A DNA stretch of 64,000 nt. Origin: Tanypteryx hageni. Lineage: Eukaryota; Arthropoda; Insecta; Odonata; Petaluridae. The stretch covers positions 55,426,057-55,490,056 of the forward strand of contig CM054120.1 in NCBI GenBank assembly GCA_028673005.1. Reading direction: 5' to 3'. Both the position numbers and the translations under genes were made by a program. Below, one piece after another: positions 59,965 to 64,000 of the stretch. The notes below the pieces were generated by a model. The model was not told where the DNA came from, made no database searches, and was given only the letters and a program-made list of their open reading frames with translations. Position 1 is the stretch's first letter, and every line of letters starts with the position of its first letter.

Positions 59965-60108
59965 ATGGCGGCGGTGAGTAGTTTGACAAATAAAAATGGC
60001 AATAAAAACAGGAAGAATGCCTTCGATATTAAGAGGATAAAAAATTCCATTGAGCGTTTGAAGTGTTGCTCAAATTTGAATGAAGTGCTTAAAACATTCA
60101 AGGCTTAA
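59965..60108 (+). CDS. Short ORF or candidate first exon starting MAAVSS
   Basis: A 47-codon ORF begins at ATG 59965 in the context CAACATGGCGGCGG and ends at TAA 60106-60108. It is basic (many Lys, Asn, Arg) with a hydrophobic helix near its end, and is not recognised. The codons right after the start, GCGGCG followed by GTGAGT (59971-59979), also look like an exon end and 5' splice donor. The real structure could therefore be a very short first coding exon, with the rest lying outside any ORF seen here. The GC-rich lead-in supports a transcription start nearby. The evidence is weak: no family match and no conserved partner. Confidence 0.25.
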   Translation: MAAVSSLTNKNGNKNRKNAFDIKRIKNSIERLKCCSNLNEVLKTFKA

Positions 60109-60664
60109 CAGGAAATTACCGCGGAAAAAATACATAAAAAAAATAAATTTTAATGAGTTCTTTGTGACAAGTGAATATTTTTAGTAACAATATAAAAATA
60201 TGTTGTGCTGTTATTAATTTATTGAGCAATAACCGGAGTAAAGTTATTTAATGATTTCTGTTGCAAGTTACTGTATTTAGTTTAATAAGTTTATTTAATT
60301 ATATTATATTATATGTAAAATTAATATATGCTCTATAATTTTCTTTTCTTCATTGATAAATATATCATTGTTATTATTATTATTATTTCTTTCCTTATTT
60401 ACTATCGTCAATTCTAACCAGAGCAGCGACAAATTTTTAGCTCGCTTTCATATAATTTTTAACTGAAACCGACCCTGTCTTTATCCACTATATCCACGCA
60501 CAGACTAGGCCAAAGAGTTACGGAATTACCATTAACTCCAATCTCCTGAAACGTGAAAATGAATCAAAACTTTGGAGTCAAAATTTTTACCGATTTATAC
60601 ACACACACACACATATTCTTCAACACCTTGTTGCCACCCTCATTACTACCTTTTCTTTTCCTTA

Positions 60665-60668
<4 letters not shown>
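60109..60668. other. AT-rich stretch with CA microsatellite
   Basis: No gene is visible. A short (AC)n run lies at about 60599-60612. The remainder is low-complexity AT-rich sequence. Confidence 0.5.

Positions 60669-60706
<38 letters not shown>
60669..60706. repeat. (TA)n microsatellite
   Basis: About 19 uninterrupted TA dinucleotides. Translated Tyr-Ile stretches across it are artefacts. Confidence 0.95.
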
Positions 60707-60709
<3 letters not shown>

Positions 60710-61269
60710 CTTATAAACCACTCTCTCGACTTAAGCGGTATATCGTTATGGAAATCAACCGTGTAAGTCGAATTTGCGTCAAGTTGATACTTGTTTTGCC
60801 ATAAACGTAATGTTATAATTAGGTAATTTCTTCCTGACGGACACAAAAGAAGACTTTTTTAAACATAGAGTTTGCATTTAAACAATTAATAAACACAATA
60901 TAAATATTTTAGACATTAAAAAATATAAATTAAATTTTAAAGAAGAATGTTCAGCTATAGGTATATATACTTAATCATGCGTTATCCAATAGACTTGCTA
61001 ATACATTGTTTCTAGGAGTTTTTAATTTATTAAATATTTAATTTTAAAAACATAATTCAATTTTATTATTAAACTTATGATTTCGTAATTCATATATATT
61101 GTCCATTAACTGCAAGTACCGGGTGAAGTTAGCGGTTTTCATTTCGATTCAATACAGCACAGTAAAACACTACTCTTATATGGACATTTCTGCGGTGTCC
61201 TATACAACAATCGCAAACACATAATGTACACCTTTATTTATGTAAATGTAAAATCAAATCAAGATGTGC

Positions 61270-61565
61270 AATGTTACTTGTGTAAATTTTTTTTGGAGTA
61301 TATTTTTTACTATCGTGAATACGAATAATAAAAAACTGTTAAAAGCACGATAATATAACCCCAAAATTTTTTAACACCAAGTGAACACGAATAAAAAAAA
61401 TGGTTGAATGCACGATAACTTAACCTCACAGACAGTGTCATAGATCGCATTGCTACTATTAGAGGGAAGCAGAAATACTAAAATAATCGCCAATATGTAA
61501 TTGCTGCTACTTGAGGGCAGCACAAATCATACTAAAATAATCGCTTATATGTAATTTAATTAGTC
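61270..61565. repeat. Two small direct duplications
   Basis: First pair: about 61315-61365 and 61382-61430, sharing 'ACGAATAA', 'GCACGATAA' and 'TAACC'. Second pair: about 61450-61500 and 61503-61555, sharing 'ACTAAAATAATCGC' and 'ATATGTAATT'. These are probably local slippage or remains of a short tandem repeat. The surrounding 60710-61690 holds no gene. Confidence 0.6.
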
Positions 61566-61689
61566 GCAGACCCTAAACAGAAGGTATGTAAATGTAAAAA
61601 AAAATGAAATGTTATTAAAATGAAGTAACACATATTGACCAAGGAATTTAACTTTCTAATTAGGAAGCATTATTTTTGCATTGCACTTT

Positions 61690-61880
61690 AGATCTATATT
61701 GTTATCAGTGCGATCCCTGAGCTCGAATGTATGAACCAGGGCATCGAACCGAAATATTTTTGCTACGGTTATTGTTCCGGTTTGATCAAAACAAAATTTC
61801 TGTTCGGTTCCGGTTTCGCTCCAGCAGCTACCATTAAACCGGGTCGAGCCGGTTTTTTCGCTCTGAATTTGATTATTTTG
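61690..61880. other. GC-richer block with repeated CCGGTT words, perhaps a hAT-type end
   Basis: Words 'GTTCCGGTTTGATC', 'GTTCCGGTTTCGC' and 'AACCGGGTCGAGCCGG' are grouped here. Reiterated CCGGTTC-type words occur in ends of some hAT-like non-autonomous elements. No TIR pair was found, so this is only a suggestion. Confidence 0.3.
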
Positions 61881-62559
61881 GTAAAACTTCAAGGTAGTTA
61901 CAAAATAATCTTTATTAGTTAATGTTATGTTTTATTTGAGCTAAATACATCTTCACTATTGCCAATTAAGAAGGTAAACATAGATATTTGCACGTGACAT
62001 CATGCAAGCTTTCCACATTGGTTCCCTGTTGTTCAGGATTTGGTAACCTCGCCCCCTCCTATATTAACTCCCATATCTAAAGTTTGAATACGCCGATCAA
62101 AGTAAATAGTGGAGAAAATTTTACTCATTCCGTAAGCACCAGAAGTGCCTCTACAATCAAAAAGCATGTCATTAGTCCAGTGATGATCAATGAACTTTCA
62201 GCAGAGTACTTCGTGAAATAAAAGTTGTTAAAAAAATTAAATATGAAAAAAGGAGGATGAGGAGATTACGGCGGATAGGTGAATTAAAAATACTAACACC
62301 AAACCGTAAAGTAAAAAAATTAAGACAAGGCGCTAAGAGAGAATTTTTCTCGTAGTTGGTAAAAGAAAAGTAACGATGATTTTCGGCAAAGAATATTTAG
62401 AACCAAAAATTTAGAACAGTGGCTTTCAAACTATAGGGCGCCAACACTGTGACTGAAGATATATAGAGGGGGCGAAGACAGTCTTGGTAGTTGAGTTGGG
62501 CGCAGCTTTGTCATGCTTTAAAAAGGTCGAGCAAGAAGGTTAAGCCAGAGATTAGTCAC
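61881..62559. other. Unassigned spacer
   Basis: No gene, array relation or clear repeat was seen between the CCGGTT block and the SINE remnant. Confidence 0.5.
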
Positions 62560-62670
62560 CTCGCGCGGCTGTTACAATGCTAAAGTTGCTTAAGAACAAT
62601 TTAGATTGATGGCCATGAATAATACATCTTAATGATGAAGGTTGTATACAACGGAAAACGAAAATATATT
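62560..62670 (+). mobile_element. SINE remnant related to 36905-37070
   Basis: The stretch 'GATGGCCATGAATAATACAT' near 62606 and 'AATGATGAAGGTTGTATA' near 62631 match the B-box end and tail of the SINE at 36905. The tRNA-like head is badly decayed. It lies just before the duplicated segment at 62690, whereas its relative lies just after the other copy. Confidence 0.55.
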
Positions 62671-62689
62671 GTGATAAAAATGAAAAAAT

Positions 62690-63833
62690 CGATGCATCTT
62701 CCGTCAAATAGATAAATATTTAATTAAGGTGATTGGTTAGCATTGCCATACTGTCAAATACATCATAATGAAAATTACGCTTTGTGTAGCGTTGGCTATG
62801 ACATGACATGAATAATCAATGTCATAATTAATATCACCATGGTTATGGAAAAAGGGAAATGTCCCCTGCCCCTGATATGCTTTAGGGAGGATGCCTATAT
62901 TTCATACTTGAACTCACAGCTGAATATTCTCCTGATACCTACAGCTAACTCAATGCCCAGTCGCTTCTGTTTAAAAGTATTATTATTTGTATCTCATAGC
63001 GGGAGACAAGCATAATTACAGAAAACAATATTCAATCCAATGGAAGTAATGCACTTCAGTTCCTCTTTCTATTTATTTCAACATTAGTAGCAATTTCTAG
63101 TTTTCAATTTGCAGTACTGAGCTTGTACTGCAATATATCTCATCACTTTCAAATATGTACTTTTGATCACTTTAACTACTGATGCACTGCAGTTTTCATG
63201 ATGTACAATTCTGCTTGGCTGAAATCACATTATATTAAATTATACAACGTGATACTTCAATTCATGAGCTCAATTTCTGCAGATTAATAGACTATAATTC
63301 CAAATGCAGACATGAAAGTAAACTTCATTGGCCTCATTGCAAAAACATTAAATTATTCAAAAATATAAAATGAATTTGTATTTTGATAATTAGAGCATAT
63401 ATTCTCATGTTATATTCATTTAAATGTGATACCTAGTAATTTACACAGCATTAATAAAATGCATAGTTTCTCATATTGTAGCTTCCGTTACACTTATCAT
63501 GCTTATGAGACAATACTGCGCACAACATGTCCAATCTCGTAGAATAATTATAACTTCACTCAAAAGATAGTTAGTCACACATCACTAGTGAAGGTTATTC
63601 TTATCAATTTGATGAATAATGGATCAGATATATTATTTCGTGACAAATTTTTTTAACCTGCACGTCTATATACCTACATAGAGGTGTACAAACTCAAGAA
63701 TGAATTTTCATAATTTCCAAAACAAAAAATATCCAAATGAAAAAATCATAGATTCCATATTATCATATTTGTACTTTGTGCAATAATGAAAGTTGAATTA
63801 TACATCAATCAGCCAGAAATTTGTCTGCCTTAA

Positions 63834-63880
<47 letters not shown>

Positions 63881-64000
63881 AGGTGAAATACAAAATACAT
63901 ATATGATAATATTGAATCGAATTTTTTCATTTAGATTTGTCTGGTTTGTAAATTATTAAAACTCATCCGTGATTTAATATGTTTCTATGCATATATACAT
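62690..64000. repeat. Second copy of segment 35765-36905 (array A end)
   Basis: Close alignment holds from 'AAATATTTAATTAAGGTGAT' (about 62710) through 63640. A looser alignment then runs past a TA run (63838-63868) to 'ATTATTAAAACTCATCC' near 63955. The first 350 bp are array A modules, so array A reappears here after 26 kb of other sequence. No gene is visible. The copy runs to the window edge. Confidence 0.9.
63838..63868. repeat. (TA)n microsatellite
   Basis: About 15 TA dinucleotides inside the duplicated segment. The other copy has a shorter run at 36797-36812, showing length change since duplication. Confidence 0.9.

Noticed and set aside
60553..60846. ORFs with Tyr-Ile repeats near 60.6 kb
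   Set aside because: They are translations of the (TA)n microsatellite.
61656..61922. Overlapping ORFs on both strands at 61.7-61.9 kb as genes
   Set aside because: The short GC-rich block has repeated CCGGTT words and no domain. Openness on both strands suggests composition, not coding.

Overview
This window looks like intergenic DNA from an animal nuclear genome, most likely an arthropod. It is AT-rich and has no long intact gene, no operon-like packing and no ribosome-binding-site signals. It holds decayed non-LTR retrotransposons (CR1/L2-like, Jockey-like, RTE-like), fragments of DNA transposons (PIF/Harbinger, a THAP-domain element, a pogo-like end), tRNA-derived SINE heads, foldback elements and long satellite arrays. 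All calls come from reading the sequence by eye; no database search was run. Species is not claimed.

Region 1 (about 1-36.9 kb) is built from diverged copies of one complex AT-rich repeat of roughly 1.6-2.6 kb, called 'array A' here. It is broken up by insertions: a CR1/L2-type element at 1837-6363 with only two in-frame stops in ORF2; a 5' fragment of another CR1/L2-like element at 9842-11086 carrying a 2A-like motif; minus-strand Jockey-like elements at 1-660, 11555-15050 and 28511-32083; an RTE 3' tail at 16391-16498; a Harbinger transposase scrap near 20.9 kb; an unexplained 2-kb insert at 21.64-23.70 kb; a THAP-domain exon at 26.7 kb; and an inverted-repeat element at 32.33-33.20 kb.

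Region 2 (36.9-43.4 kb) starts with a tRNA-derived SINE. It is followed by a roughly 6.1-kb inverted-repeat (foldback-type) structure whose two ends are made of degenerate 15-18-bp reiterations. A 5'-truncated RTE-like LINE (38422-40455) is nested inside it. A small relative of this structure lies at 57.36-58.16 kb.

Region 3 (45.29-56.83 kb) is a satellite with a period near 780 bp. Each unit contains several diverged subrepeats of about 145-160 bp, and array orientation switches near 47.94, 55.78 and 56.55 kb.

Region 4 (56.8-64 kb) is mixed AT-rich sequence with SINE or tRNA-like pieces, a roughly 385-bp palindrome, one short ORF in a GC-rich context that begins like an ATGGCGGCG first exon, microsatellites, and a 1.1-1.3 kb duplicate of 35.77-36.91 kb at the right end.

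No functional host gene can be supported. The most interesting content is structural: the array orientation switches, the foldback family with changing short-repeat termini, the 2A-like motif, and several LINE copies that lack their 3' rather than their 5' ends.
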